Source: Nodosilinea sp. PGN35 (GTDB taxonomy: Bacteria > Cyanobacteriota > Cyanobacteriia > Phormidesmidales > Phormidesmidaceae). Taken from it: a stretch of DNA of 58,342 nucleotides. Numbering within the stretch: position 1 is the first letter of the stretch; each line of letters opens with the position of its first letter. Positions 50,319-58,342 of the stretch are shown here, piece by piece. The notes under the pieces were generated by a model. It made no database searches and was not told the origin of the DNA. It saw nothing but the letters and a program-made list of their open reading frames with translations. The position numbers and the translations under genes are program-made. The DNA lies in the NCBI RefSeq assembly GCF_029109325.1, contig NZ_JAQKQJ010000001.1:1-58342 (forward strand), in the 5' to 3' direction.

Positions 50319-50545
50319 CAAGCGTAAAAGTGGCTTTTGTGCAGCAGGGTTTCGCCGTGGTTGGGCACCCAGGCAACCCAGGTGTCAGGCGACTCCTGGC
50401 ACAGCAGCTTGGCCTCGGCGGCGGCGTACTCGCTGGGCAGTTCGGCCAGCTTGACCCAGGTGTCGCGGGTGTAGGTGATATGGCACACGGGCCGCCAGCT
50501 TGAAACCGGTTTGAGGTCAGCCTGGCTGCGGAGTTGTGGGGTCAT
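50318..50545 (-). CDS. Small hypothetical protein coupled to the next gene
   Basis: This 75-residue protein is unrecognised: MTPQLRSQADLKPVSSWRPV opens it and ETLLHKSHFYA closes it. A repeated W-V-x-W pattern (TWVAWVPNHG) and two cysteines are visible; no signal peptide. The start at ATG 50545 is chosen over a longer frame reaching 50611. Its stop overlaps the start of the following acidic small protein. The two may form a complex or share control. Confidence 0.55.
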   Translation of the reverse strand: MTPQLRSQADLKPVSSWRPVCHITYTRDTWVKLAELPSEYAAAEAKLLCQESPDTWVAWVPNHGETLLHKSHFYA

Positions 50546-50929
50546 GAAGATCGCCTCTAAGGGGTGGATGCCAACGAAAGCGCTCTCTTTAAGAAAAAAG
50601 AGAAGGCTCACTGGGCATTTCTGTATTCATTTTTACAAAATAACCGATAAAAAAGCTGCGATCGCGCTAGATAAATTCACAAACCCTGACCTGCTGGCGC
50701 ATTTTCTCAAACCCATCACAAATCTGCCCCCGTGCCGCTAGGGCACAGGAGCAGGTTGCAGGTCGTGGGCTAAGCCCCACAGGGCACGGCAGGAATCCCG
50801 GCCTTAGCCGCTATTGCAGCAGGGGATGTAGTCAGGACACGTTGACACGCATAGGCCTCTGGCAGGGGCATCGCATGCAATGCCCCTGCCAGAGGCCTGT
50901 CCTAACCCAGTGGGCTGCTGCAATAAAAT
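50546..50929. other. Spacer between small hypotheticals and manganese catalase
   Basis: No gene is supported in these 384 bp. The left part is AT-rich around 50580-50660. The right part holds the 46-bp palindrome at 50853-50898, just beyond the catalase stop. Confidence 0.4.
50853..50898. repeat. 46-bp near-perfect palindrome
   Basis: AGGCCTCTGGCAGGGGCAT is mirrored as ATGCCCCTGCCAGAGGCCT around a GCATGC-like centre with one mismatched pair. It lies about 30 bp past the catalase stop codon and could act as a transcript 3' end or a protein-binding site. No T-run follows. Confidence 0.75.
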
Positions 50930-51622
50930 CTACCTGCGATCGCTGAGCGGGTCAGCGATGTACTTAAAGTCAGGCTCAGAGTTCCAGGGACCGCGCTGAT
51001 CGTTCCCGTTGCCATCGCTGGAGAGATTGTAGTAAAGCTCCACCGTGTCGTCGGGCTGAATGTTGCCAAACATTGGGTCGGTCAGCTTGCCCATGGCGTC
51101 TAAGGCGTTCATGAACATCTTGGTGTGAGAAATTTCTCGGGTCAGCAGGTGGTGCAGGGTTTTTTTAGTGCCCTCGTCAGTGGCAAGTTTAATCAGCGAT
51201 TCGTAGGTCTGGCGGGCACCTGCCTCAGCCGCAATGTTGGCCCGCAGGTCTCTGACTACATCCCCACCTTCGTTAAGGTAGCTGGCGGTCCAGTTGTTGC
51301 CCTGGCTGTCGAGAAAATGAGGCCCCATGCCGCGCACGGCGAACAGGGTGCTGTTGTAGGCTTCGGTTTGGTCGGTGTTTTTGGTGTGAATCTCAATCAA
51401 TTTGCCCACCATTTCTAAGTGGCCAAACTCTTCGACTGCAATGTCTTGGAGCATGTCTTTGATGCCCGCATCTTCGACATGAAACGACTGCACCCAGTAC
51501 TGCAAGGCGGCGGAAAGCTCGCCAGTAGCCCCACCAAACTGCTCGAGCAGCAGCTGAGCAAATACGGGATTGGCTTTGCCAACTTGAACGGTGTGAACGG
51601 GATCTTTTTTGTGGAAAAACAT
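50930..51622 (-). CDS. Manganese catalase family protein
   Basis: This ferritin-like di-manganese catalase has 230 residues. It begins MFFHKKDPVHTVQVGKANP. The helices carry the metal-binding Glu/His pattern: EEFGHLEMVGKLIEIHT around residue 67-82, EAGARQTYESLIKLATDE and TREISHTKMFMNALDAM. The family splits hydrogen peroxide without heme. Its length is on the short side but covers the full four-helix bundle. The start at ATG 51622 is fixed by the family N-terminus; the frame is open for 45 further codons without similarity. Confidence 0.88.
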   Translation of the reverse strand: MFFHKKDPVHTVQVGKANPVFAQLLLEQFGGATGELSAALQYWVQSFHVEDAGIKDMLQDIAVEEFGHLEMVGKLIEIHTKNTDQTEAYNSTLFAVRGMGPHFLDSQGNNWTASYLNEGGDVVRDLRANIAAEAGARQTYESLIKLATDEGTKKTLHHLLTREISHTKMFMNALDAMGKLTDPMFGNIQPDDTVELYYNLSSDGNGNDQRGPWNSEPDFKYIADPLSDRR

Positions 51623-51932
51623 AGTTGCTGTTGGTAAATTTTTCTGGACTGCGGCGTTGAGTGAATGGCAAAGGTCGCGAAAACTGACGTCGAGTCCAGG
51701 GCCCCACCAGGATGGCCCCGCTGCACAGAAAACAAATTTAGCTAACCTGTTCAACACTGACAGCCAGCCGCTGCTGCCCCTATAGCTGTCGGTCGCTGAG
51801 GGCCAGCAGGTGCTAAGGGCTAGCAGGGGTTGGAACTGCGTTGGGCATTACATCAACTGCGCTTGATCACACCTTAGGGGCAAAATTTTCAACCTTCCTC
51901 TACATATGTGAGGATATAGGCAGAAACTCAAC
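51623..51932. other. Spacer upstream of the catalase gene
   Basis: These 310 bp have no supported gene. The near half remains open on the minus strand but lacks family similarity. The far half (51780-51932) shows no repeat or clear promoter. Confidence 0.35.
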
Positions 51933-54008
51933 TCAAACAAAATTTGTCGGGGCGATGTCGATGGCGTTTGCTGACAGCAGCTTGGCCATCACATCAAGGG
52001 AAGCACTGTTTATTACAAAGGTGTTGTCGGCCTCTGCCCCGGTACCCTGGGCCAAAATGACATCAAAGAAAGTGGCGTTGGTGAAGGTATCCATCGCCGG
52101 GTCAAAATCTAGGACGGTTGTTACCCCTGGGCCATCAAAAAGGGCGAAAATGTTCTGGCCGCCGCCCCCCGAAACGGTGTTATTGCCCGCGCTACCGTCG
52201 ATCAGGTCATTGCCCCCAGCCCCTAGCAGGGTATCGTTGCCGCTGCCGCCCAAAAGCTGATCGTCGCCGCCGGAACCTTCCAGAATGTTGGTGCCTGAGA
52301 ACCTGCGCGTGTCGCCGCTGATGTAGGTAATACCGGCAAAGTCTCCGTCGAAGATGTTGTTTTCAACAACAACGCCTGAAAAGGCTTCGGCGGGTTCTCG
52401 GTTGTCAAAGGCCACGGCGGCGGTGGCAATATCGCTAAAGCGGTTGTCGCTGATCTCAATATTGAACTGAGTGCCCTGCACGGAAGTGCCCTCGGCGGCG
52501 GCCAGGCGAATGCCGTAGAAAAAGTCTGAAAAGCGGTTGCCGACGATGTCTAATCCCGCCAAATCGCGATCGTCTAGGGTGACGATGCCGTCGTAGGCCC
52601 CAGAAAAGGTGTTGTCGGCAATGACCACGTTGGTGGTGGAGCTGGCTGAACCGTCATCGTCTAAGGAAAGCTGGAGGTTGTAGAGGGCGGCCTCGAAGAC
52701 CGCATCGGCGTCAGAAAAGTCGTTTACCCCCAGGTCGATGACGTTTCTAAGCACTTCTACATTCTGGGAGTTGTCGATCTGAATGCCCCGTCGCCCCAGG
52801 GCACTGGCGTCGTCGTGGCGACCCAGGTTGTCGGCAATAATCAGGCCATCAATGTTGTCAATGCGCATGATGGAGGCGTTGCTGCCGGTAATGCCCTCAA
52901 AGGCATTCTGGGTAATTGACCAGTTGGCCCCGCCCGTGGGGGCCCCGCCGCTGCCAAAGCCGTTGGTAATAAAGGTCTGGTTGTTGTCGGTTAAGCCCAC
53001 AAAATCGTTGAAGGCAATGCTGATATTGCTGAAGTTGACGCTGCCGTCGCTGCCGCCGCGAATGGCAGCGGTGTCGTTGGCGAACTCAAACCCCAGAATG
53101 GAGATATTGTTGTCCCCCAGGGTGAGCGCCCCCTGAATGATCGATTCTGGGCCACGGGTGTCATCGCTGCCCGCCAGGCCAAAGTTGGCTCCAATTAGGG
53201 TCAATTCTTTGTCGAGCAGCACGTCTTCGCTGTAAGTACCGGCGGCGGCGATTAAAATGTAGCCGTCGCTGGCCGCGTCAACTGCCGCCTGAAGATTGCT
53301 AAAACCGCCCACCAGGTTGTTGCTGGTGTCGAAGAGCTGGAGGGGCAAAGGCAGGGTGCTGCTGGAGTTTAACCCGGCCACCAGGGTGATGTCGGGGTCA
53401 GACTTACCCAGGGGAAAGGGGCCTGGCAACAGGCCAGCCAGCAGGTTAAACCCTCTGGTTTGGTTGAGGGTGACCACCCCCTGACCGTCGGCCCCTGCCA
53501 CCGTGTCGATGGGCAGCAAATTGACAATCTGAACGGCATCGATCGCCTCGCCGGGAGCCAGGCCAAAATCGCTGAGATCGAAGGCTGTGGCAAAGAGCCC
53601 GGTGCCGTCGTTGGGGCCTGAAATCGCCGTTTCGTCGTAGCTGTCAACTAGCTCGTAGCGAAAGGGGGTAAATTGCCCAGTTCCTGCACTGCGCACGGCA
53701 ACGGCATAGTCCTCGGGGGCTCGGGCAAACCCGTTTTCGAAGACAACAAAATCATCGCCTGCTCGATTCACCGGCCCCAGGCCCTCGGCCCAGGTGAGTT
53801 CGATGGTGGAGCGGTTAAACAGGTTGCCCAGGGCGATCGATTGCCCCACGCCGCCCCCCAGCAGGGAGCCAACGGTATTGTCTAAAAGCTCTGGAACTTG
53901 CAGCCCCGACCCAAAGAATTCGGTTTGGGCCGCTCCACTGACGATGGTGCCCTCCGTGACCAGATCGGCATCGTCAAACGTGAACCCAGCAATTGTAAAC
54001 GTAGCCAT
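51933..54008 (-). CDS. RTX surface protein with beta-helix region
   Basis: This large secreted-type protein has 691 residues and no signal peptide. Residues 1-215 are a beta-rich domain (TIAGFTFDDADLVTEGTI...DDFVVFENG). Residues about 240-560 resemble a right-handed parallel beta-helix (NISILGFEFANDTAAI, NVEVLRNVIDLGVND, NVVIADNTFSGAYDG). Residues about 575-620 hold RTX calcium-binding nonapeptides (GGSGNDTLLGAGGNDLIDG), followed by a C-terminal type I secretion-like region. It is probably exported by a TolC-type system and lies on the cell surface. The enzyme or ligand of the beta-helix is unknown. Confidence 0.8.
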   Translation of the reverse strand: MATFTIAGFTFDDADLVTEGTIVSGAAQTEFFGSGLQVPELLDNTVGSLLGGGVGQSIALGNLFNRSTIELTWAEGLGPVNRAGDDFVVFENGFARAPEDYAVAVRSAGTGQFTPFRYELVDSYDETAISGPNDGTGLFATAFDLSDFGLAPGEAIDAVQIVNLLPIDTVAGADGQGVVTLNQTRGFNLLAGLLPGPFPLGKSDPDITLVAGLNSSSTLPLPLQLFDTSNNLVGGFSNLQAAVDAASDGYILIAAAGTYSEDVLLDKELTLIGANFGLAGSDDTRGPESIIQGALTLGDNNISILGFEFANDTAAIRGGSDGSVNFSNISIAFNDFVGLTDNNQTFITNGFGSGGAPTGGANWSITQNAFEGITGSNASIMRIDNIDGLIIADNLGRHDDASALGRRGIQIDNSQNVEVLRNVIDLGVNDFSDADAVFEAALYNLQLSLDDDGSASSTTNVVIADNTFSGAYDGIVTLDDRDLAGLDIVGNRFSDFFYGIRLAAAEGTSVQGTQFNIEISDNRFSDIATAAVAFDNREPAEAFSGVVVENNIFDGDFAGITYISGDTRRFSGTNILEGSGGDDQLLGGSGNDTLLGAGGNDLIDGSAGNNTVSGGGGQNIFALFDGPGVTTVLDFDPAMDTFTNATFFDVILAQGTGAEADNTFVINSASLDVMAKLLSANAIDIAPTNFV

Positions 54009-54476
54009 AACACCAAGATCCTTTCTGCGAAGTGAGGCGACGATTTAGCAGGTCGATAGACGCTATGGGGGCAGCCTCGATTAAACCGCCGGAGGCGTCA
54101 TCCGGCGCAGGGAGGATATGGAGGTTTTCCCCAGAGAATAAATGGGCCTGGGCAGCCCGTTCCCCTGGGGAAATATTGGGGGCGATCGCCCGTTGATTTG
54201 ACCTTTGATAGGTGCCTGCCGGGCAGCAACGTCTAACCAACGACGATTAACGCTGGGGGCAAGAACGCCTAGCTTGTAGGCAGATAGCCATGGTCAATTG
54301 GGTTAGGGCATTCAGCAACCCCAGGAACGTTCAACGTTTGGACGTTTTTAGGGAAGTTGTCCCAACCAGACTGGCTACAGCTATGAGGTTTGCTCTGGCA
54401 TGGTGAACTGCTGCTTTGGCAGGGTTTGGCTGCCGTGGACGAACCCAGTGCAGTTTATATTTCAGGATTAAAGCCC
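54009..54476. other. Spacer between RTX and WGxxGxxG genes
   Basis: No gene is supported in these 468 bp. The right part contains an AACGTT-type element (54284-54384). Divergent promoters for both flanking genes are expected; none is clear by eye. Confidence 0.4.
54284..54384. repeat. AACGTT-type inverted-repeat element, copy 5
   Basis: It starts ATAGCCATGGTCAATTGGGT and ends CCAGACTGGCTACAGCTAT, with AGGAACGTTCAACGTTTGG in the centre. The segment GGGCATTCAGCAACCC matches copy 1 at 28411. It lies about 90 bp upstream of the WGxxGxxG gene. Confidence 0.75.
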
Positions 54477-54941
54477 ATGAAGACTAACGTTGTATCGAAA
54501 TCGATTGGAGCCGGGGCGCTAGCTTTGGGCCTGGCTATTTTACCCTCGGCACTGCCCGCCTCGGCTCAGGCCAGCCCTGACCCGGTAACGCCCACCACCC
54601 CTAGCCCGGCAAATCCGACTAGCCCTCAGCCCACCACTCCCGGCACGACGGCCCCTGACCCGGTGGCCCCCACGACAACCACCACTCCCGGTGCGACAGC
54701 CCCTGACCCGGTGGCCCCCACGACGACCACCACTCCCGGCGCGACGACTCCCGACCCGGTGGCCCCCACGACGACGACCACCACCACTGCCGACACCGAT
54801 GACAGTGGCGACTGGGGCTGGCTGGGCCTGTTGGGCCTGCTGGGCCTAGCCGGTCTAGCCGGACGTAGCTCTCGCTCTACAACCGGCTACCGCACGGGCG
54901 ATCGCGTTGTCACCCCCTCTACCTCCGACCCACGCCTCTAG
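54477..54941 (+). CDS. WGxxGxxG-tail secreted Thr/Pro-rich protein
   Basis: This 154-residue protein has a signal peptide (hydrophobic stretch about 9-25, cleavage near ASA-QAS). Its Thr/Pro/Ala-rich central region is built from three 16-residue repeats (TAPDPVAPTTTTTPGA type). The C-terminus has the WGxxGxxG membrane-sorting-like tail (DWGWLGLLGLLGLAGLAG followed by basic residues), a known cyanobacterial layout for exported proteins. The Thr/Pro repeats may be glycosylated or serve as a stalk. Its TAG stop lies within the first unit of a 15-bp tandem repeat. Confidence 0.83.
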   Translation: MKTNVVSKSIGAGALALGLAILPSALPASAQASPDPVTPTTPSPANPTSPQPTTPGTTAPDPVAPTTTTTPGATAPDPVAPTTTTTPGATTPDPVAPTTTTTTTADTDDSGDWGWLGLLGLLGLAGLAGRSSRSTTGYRTGDRVVTPSTSDPRL

Positions 54942-54990
54942 TGCCCACGCCTCTGGGGTTCACGCCTCTGGGGTTCACGCCTCTGGGGCT
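54930..54990. repeat. 15-bp tandem repeat at the gene 3' end
   Basis: CACGCCTCTGGGGTT occurs about four times in a row with small changes, the first unit as CACGCCTCTAGTGCC. That first unit supplies the stop codon TAG of the WGxxGxxG gene. The array runs toward the convergent VWD-protein gene. Confidence 0.75.
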
Positions 54991-55017
54991 ACAGCCAAAG
55001 GGATCGGCTAGCCTGAC

Positions 55018-57231
55018 CTAAAACGGCAGTCGGGGCAGCGGAAAGGGCAGCGGAATTTGGCGACGAATTTCGTCTTCGACCCGGTCTTGCACCTGGTCGA
55101 GCAGGGTGGTGGCGATCGCATTCACCGCCGCCTGGGCAAAGCCCGGCTGCCCGGTGGCGGCCACGTCAAATACGCAGCCCTCCATCATCCACTCGTTCAC
55201 TCCGGTCTCGCGGCACAGGCGGGTGGCCTCTTGAATTTGAGCCGGGGCTACGCCCAGCAGCGACGGAAACTGGCTCGGAAAATCTCGCCGGGTAAACGTC
55301 TCCGTCGATTGTCCTGGCGCATAGTCGAACAGCGATTCGCCCGACGAGATCCGCCAGCTGTCGCCAAACTGGCGGTAGAGCTGTTGAAAGAAGGCCGTCT
55401 GCACCTGGCTCAGCGGCACCGGTGCCGGAATTAGCCCCTGCACCAGCCGCGCCACCGGGGCATAGACATCCTGGGGCGGTATCACCGCGCCGCCGCGAAT
55501 CTGAAGGTCGTCGTCGGGGTTGCGGTTGACGTTGCCGAGCAAGCCCTGGTAAGCGCCGGAGCGGCGGGGCACCTCGGGGGAGAGGGTCAAAAAGGCGGCT
55601 CCGCCCATGGTGGTCTGGGAAACTTGCAGGGTTTCGCCCGTGGGCCAGGTGATCTGGTAGCGATTGCCCACCCGCAGCACGAGACCGCCACCCGGCAGCG
55701 TTGTGGGGCCTTCGGCCAGGGAGAAGGGTTGGCCGTCGAGCCACACCGGGGACTGGCCATCGGGGGCATCCTGGGCGTAGATGGCCAGCCGCTGGCCACC
55801 CACCCGCATCGCCACCGCCGTATTCATCGACAGGGGCCGACCGGGGATCTGCCCCTGCCGCGCCTGCACCTGAAAGTGGCCGTCGGGGGCCGCCGTCAGC
55901 CAAAATTCGCCAATGGTCTGGAAGCTGTAGCGGTAGCCGTCGTAGGTGATGATGTGGGGGTCGCCGTAGCTGGTGCCGCTGGCACGATCGCCGCCAGCAG
56001 CGCCACCGCCCCAGGGGGTACCAGGGCGGGTGGGCTCGGGCTCCGGCTCCGGTTCCTCCTCACAGGGGTTGTCGATCGGGTCAACGCCCAGCTCGGCGGT
56101 GCCAGGGTAGCCGGTCAGGGCAATGATCGCATTGGCCGAGGCCACCGAGGTTACCCCTGCCGGGCGGCGGCCATCGGGGCAGGTGCAGCTGTCGCCCAGG
56201 CAGTACCACTGGTTAAAGCTGCCGCTGATGCGGGTGGTGTCGCTGCTCCCCCAGCGAATCGCCCCGTGGCCGCCGTCGATCACCTGCACCGACACCACCT
56301 GGCCCTCGGGCAGGGTCAGGCTGTAGAGCCGCTGGGCGGTGCGGTCGAGCCGTCGCCCCTGGGGAATGGCCAGGGGCACAATGGTGCGGCGATCGCCCGT
56401 AATACCCGGCCCGCTGGTGTTCCACTGCCGCTGGCTGCCGTTGCGCTCGAGACCCATGGCCCAGGTCTGCAAAAACTCATTGCGGTTGCCCATCAGGCCC
56501 AGAAAGCGCTCGATCCAGTCGGCCTCGGCGGCGGGCGGCGGCAGCGGCGGCGTCAGGGCGCGATCGAGCAGGGTCCAGGTAGGCTCGCCGCTGTGGGTCA
56601 TGTGGGCAAACACCCCCTGGGCGTCGTAGCTGCGGGCTTCGACCGCTCTGTCGCCGAGCAGGTATTGCCGCCAGCGGCCCGCTCCCAGCTCCGAGCCGCC
56701 CGCGTAGGTTTCCCCGGCCCAGCTGGCGGAGCCCTCCAGCACCCAGAGCGGCAGGGGAAACAGCGCCCCGGCTTTTTCGCGCTGGTAGCAGTGGTAGACC
56801 TCGTGGGCAATGTTGCTGCGCTTGGCCGGTTCACTCAGCCCAGTCCAGGAGTCGGCCACCACGATCAGGCAGGTGGCCCAGTCGCCGGTAAACTCGCGCC
56901 CGGTGCGCCCCTCAAGAATGCGAATATCGACCCACAGACTGGGGTCGGCGGGGTCGCGCACGGCGGCACGGCTGGTGGCCAGGTTGTGCTCACCAGCGGC
57001 GTCGCTGCGAATGTACAGGCTCTGGTAGACGTCGTCGTTGGTGATGAAAATGGGATGGGTAAAGCGATGGCCGGTCTGGCTCTCGATGTAGCTCTTGGCC
57101 TCGGCTACCCGGCGATCGAGGTCGGCATCCGCCGGGGCTGGGCTGGAGAGGGTGCTCAGCACCAGGGCCAGGGTGAGACCCAACAGCACGCCCAGCCGCA
57201 GCCGGGTCAAACGGGGCAAAAACGAAGCCAT
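55018..57231 (-). CDS. Secreted HExxH peptidase-like protein with VWD domain
   Basis: This exported protein has 737 residues. The signal peptide is about 1-36 (RLGVLLGLTLALVLSTLSS). The N-terminal part contains a zinc-peptidase motif HEVYH (143-147), with WVLEGSASWAGE following so that Glu166 may be the third ligand, as in gluzincins. Residues about 420-560 form a von Willebrand type D-like domain (GDPHIITYDGYRYSFQTIGE, GLLGNVNRNPDDDLQIRGG). The region between has a short Cys pattern (CLGDSCTCPDG), and a Pro/Glu linker lies near 400. It may be a surface protease or adhesin. Substrate unknown. Confidence 0.75.
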   Translation of the reverse strand: MASFLPRLTRLRLGVLLGLTLALVLSTLSSPAPADADLDRRVAEAKSYIESQTGHRFTHPIFITNDDVYQSLYIRSDAAGEHNLATSRAAVRDPADPSLWVDIRILEGRTGREFTGDWATCLIVVADSWTGLSEPAKRSNIAHEVYHCYQREKAGALFPLPLWVLEGSASWAGETYAGGSELGAGRWRQYLLGDRAVEARSYDAQGVFAHMTHSGEPTWTLLDRALTPPLPPPAAEADWIERFLGLMGNRNEFLQTWAMGLERNGSQRQWNTSGPGITGDRRTIVPLAIPQGRRLDRTAQRLYSLTLPEGQVVSVQVIDGGHGAIRWGSSDTTRISGSFNQWYCLGDSCTCPDGRRPAGVTSVASANAIIALTGYPGTAELGVDPIDNPCEEEPEPEPEPTRPGTPWGGGAAGGDRASGTSYGDPHIITYDGYRYSFQTIGEFWLTAAPDGHFQVQARQGQIPGRPLSMNTAVAMRVGGQRLAIYAQDAPDGQSPVWLDGQPFSLAEGPTTLPGGGLVLRVGNRYQITWPTGETLQVSQTTMGGAAFLTLSPEVPRRSGAYQGLLGNVNRNPDDDLQIRGGAVIPPQDVYAPVARLVQGLIPAPVPLSQVQTAFFQQLYRQFGDSWRISSGESLFDYAPGQSTETFTRRDFPSQFPSLLGVAPAQIQEATRLCRETGVNEWMMEGCVFDVAATGQPGFAQAAVNAIATTLLDQVQDRVEDEIRRQIPLPFPLPRLPF

Positions 57232-57520
57232 TGACCTATCCTCGTCGCAATGAATGCACTTTCAGCGGCGGCTGGAGCAATTCCGGATGGGGTTTAGCAA
57301 ACTCAAGACTACCGAGTCACCCTTACCAATCCCGAAGCAGGTAGCTAAACCCTCGCCCTGCTTTAGGTTGCACCTCATGTGCAGCCACGCCATCCTTGGT
57401 GTGTTGCCACGACAGTTTAGTGCAGCGGCGCAATGGCGTCATGCATTGGCCTGCCAATCTTGAACCATCGCGCAACATTCCACTGTGAGGCAGCAGCTCG
57501 TTAGATTGCGGCGCGATCGC

Positions 57521-58183
57521 TCACAGCAGCACCAGTCCGGCCCTGGCTCCGGCGATCGCCGCCTCCGTTCGGCTCGACACATTCAGCTTTGCAAAGATAG
57601 CGCTGGTGTGATATTTAATCGTGTGCTCTGAGAGGTGCAGACGGCGGGCGATCGCCCTGTTGCTCAGCCCCTCCGCCAGCATGGTCAGCACCTCCACCTC
57701 CCGAGGGGTGAGGGCCTCGGGCTGGCCGGGGGGCGCGGCGGCCTGGAGCGCTCCGGTCACCGCGAGCAGAGGGTCTAGCAAGGTGGGATGAACGACCACC
57801 AGACCCGCCACCGCCGCATCCAGGGCCGCCACAATTTCAGCGCCGCTGGCCTGGCCCGGCAAGAGCCCCACCCGCCCCGTCTGCAACAGTTCGAGCAGCG
57901 CCACCTCGCTCCAGGCATCGACCAGGGCCACCACCGGCAGCGGCAAATCCTCCCCAAGCTCTAGGTCGGGCTGCCCACCCCCCGGCATTGGCCAGCTCAC
58001 CAGGGCGCAGTCGGCGGTGGGCCAATCCGCCGATGTTTGGCAGGTTGAGGGTAGAGCAGTGCTGCCGATCGCCTGCCAGCGATTCGCGCCGCGATCGGTA
58101 CCGGAAGCGCTGGCTTCAGCAATTAGCGCGCTCAACCCCGCCTGGGTAATGGCTGAGGGGCTCACGATCAGCACCCGCTTCAT
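57521..58183 (-). CDS. LuxR-type response-regulator-like protein
   Basis: This 220-residue protein has a C-terminal LuxR/NarL helix-turn-helix (TPREVEVLTMLAEGLSNRAI, RRLHLSEHTIKYHTSAIFAK) and an N-terminal receiver-like domain (MKRVLIVSPSAITQAGLSAL). At the usual phospho-aspartate strand it reads CALVSWPMPGG instead of an LLDxxMP-type sequence, so the receiver is probably not phosphorylated there. The start at ATG 58183 gives the receiver N-terminus; a longer frame reaches 58267. No sensor kinase lies next to it within the window. DNA binding is likely; targets are unknown. Confidence 0.82.
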   Translation of the reverse strand: MKRVLIVSPSAITQAGLSALIAEASASGTDRGANRWQAIGSTALPSTCQTSADWPTADCALVSWPMPGGGQPDLELGEDLPLPVVALVDAWSEVALLELLQTGRVGLLPGQASGAEIVAALDAAVAGLVVVHPTLLDPLLAVTGALQAAAPPGQPEALTPREVEVLTMLAEGLSNRAIARRLHLSEHTIKYHTSAIFAKLNVSSRTEAAIAGARAGLVLL

Positions 58184-58342
58184 GCCGCCTGCTCCTGGGG
58201 TGGACGACCCACCGTAACCGACATTCCGCAGGTTGACAGGAACTAATTTAGGAGGTAGTACCGGCAAGCCGGAAAACCCATAAGGCGAATGATTTTGCTG
58301 CGTTCTTCCGAGAGGTTGCTAACCTGCTGGACTGACCCTACA

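Noticed and set aside
55624..57234. Long + strand open frame of 536 codons opposite the VWD protein
   Set aside because: It is antisense to a gene with a signal peptide and clear motifs. The translation is Gly/Ala/Arg-rich without any domain, as expected for a GC-rich shadow frame.

Overview
The window looks like chromosomal DNA of a filamentous-type cyanobacterium of fairly high GC content. The octamer GCGATCGC (HIP1) recurs throughout. There is a photosystem I subunit VIII gene (psaI, 39757-39882), a WGxxGxxG-tail secreted protein, RTX-type surface proteins and a cyanobacterial-style MutS2. No rRNA, tRNA, CRISPR array, prophage or intact transposase gene was found. Small non-autonomous inverted-repeat elements are common in the intergenic spaces.

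Layout. 1-5.3 kb: a degenerate histidine-kinase-like protein, a Sua5/TsaC tRNA-modification enzyme, a TPR protein, a lone ExbD, and an imelysin/di-heme oxidoreductase operon behind a clear TTGACA-N17-TACAGT promoter. 5.9-6.6 kb: a PiuC-type Fe(II)/2OG hydroxylase. 6.9-27.5 kb: a long one-directional surface-polysaccharide cluster. It encodes a Wbp-type UDP-N-acetylaminouronate route (WbpA, WbpB, WbpD, a DegT aminotransferase and a WecB/WbpI 2-epimerase), two SDR enzymes, two AsnB-type amidotransferases, a methyltransferase, an acyltransferase, a Wzx flippase and five glycosyltransferases. Two genes in its AT-richer middle are decayed.

27.8-30.8 kb: a run of five small secreted proteins, two of which are clear paralogues built from Gly/Asn/Gln repeats (GxxNxxxQxxxQ[VI]N). 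This is the best candidate here for an undescribed surface or matrix system. 30.8-38.2 kb: ComEC, a SPOR-domain protein, a PspA/IM30 protein, a periplasmic TPR protein and a PAP2 phosphatase. 38.3-42.5 kb: a methyltransferase-glycosyltransferase fusion just downstream of psaI, a DUF2470 protein, a small [2Fe-2S] ferredoxin and a GT4 glycosyltransferase. 42.6-51.6 kb: a GGDEF cyclase, MutS2 with an in-frame low-complexity insertion, a HepT/MntA toxin-antitoxin pair, a SIMPL protein, a MOSC protein, two tiny coupled hypotheticals and a manganese catalase. 51.9-58.2 kb: an RTX beta-helix protein, a WGxxGxxG protein, a secreted HExxH/VWD protein and a LuxR-type regulator.

Two themes recur. The first is surface biology: O-antigen-like polysaccharide, secreted repeat proteins, RTX and VWD proteins. 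The second is small inverted-repeat elements bounded by CTAG; at three gene 3' ends the TAG of that border is the stop codon of the gene.
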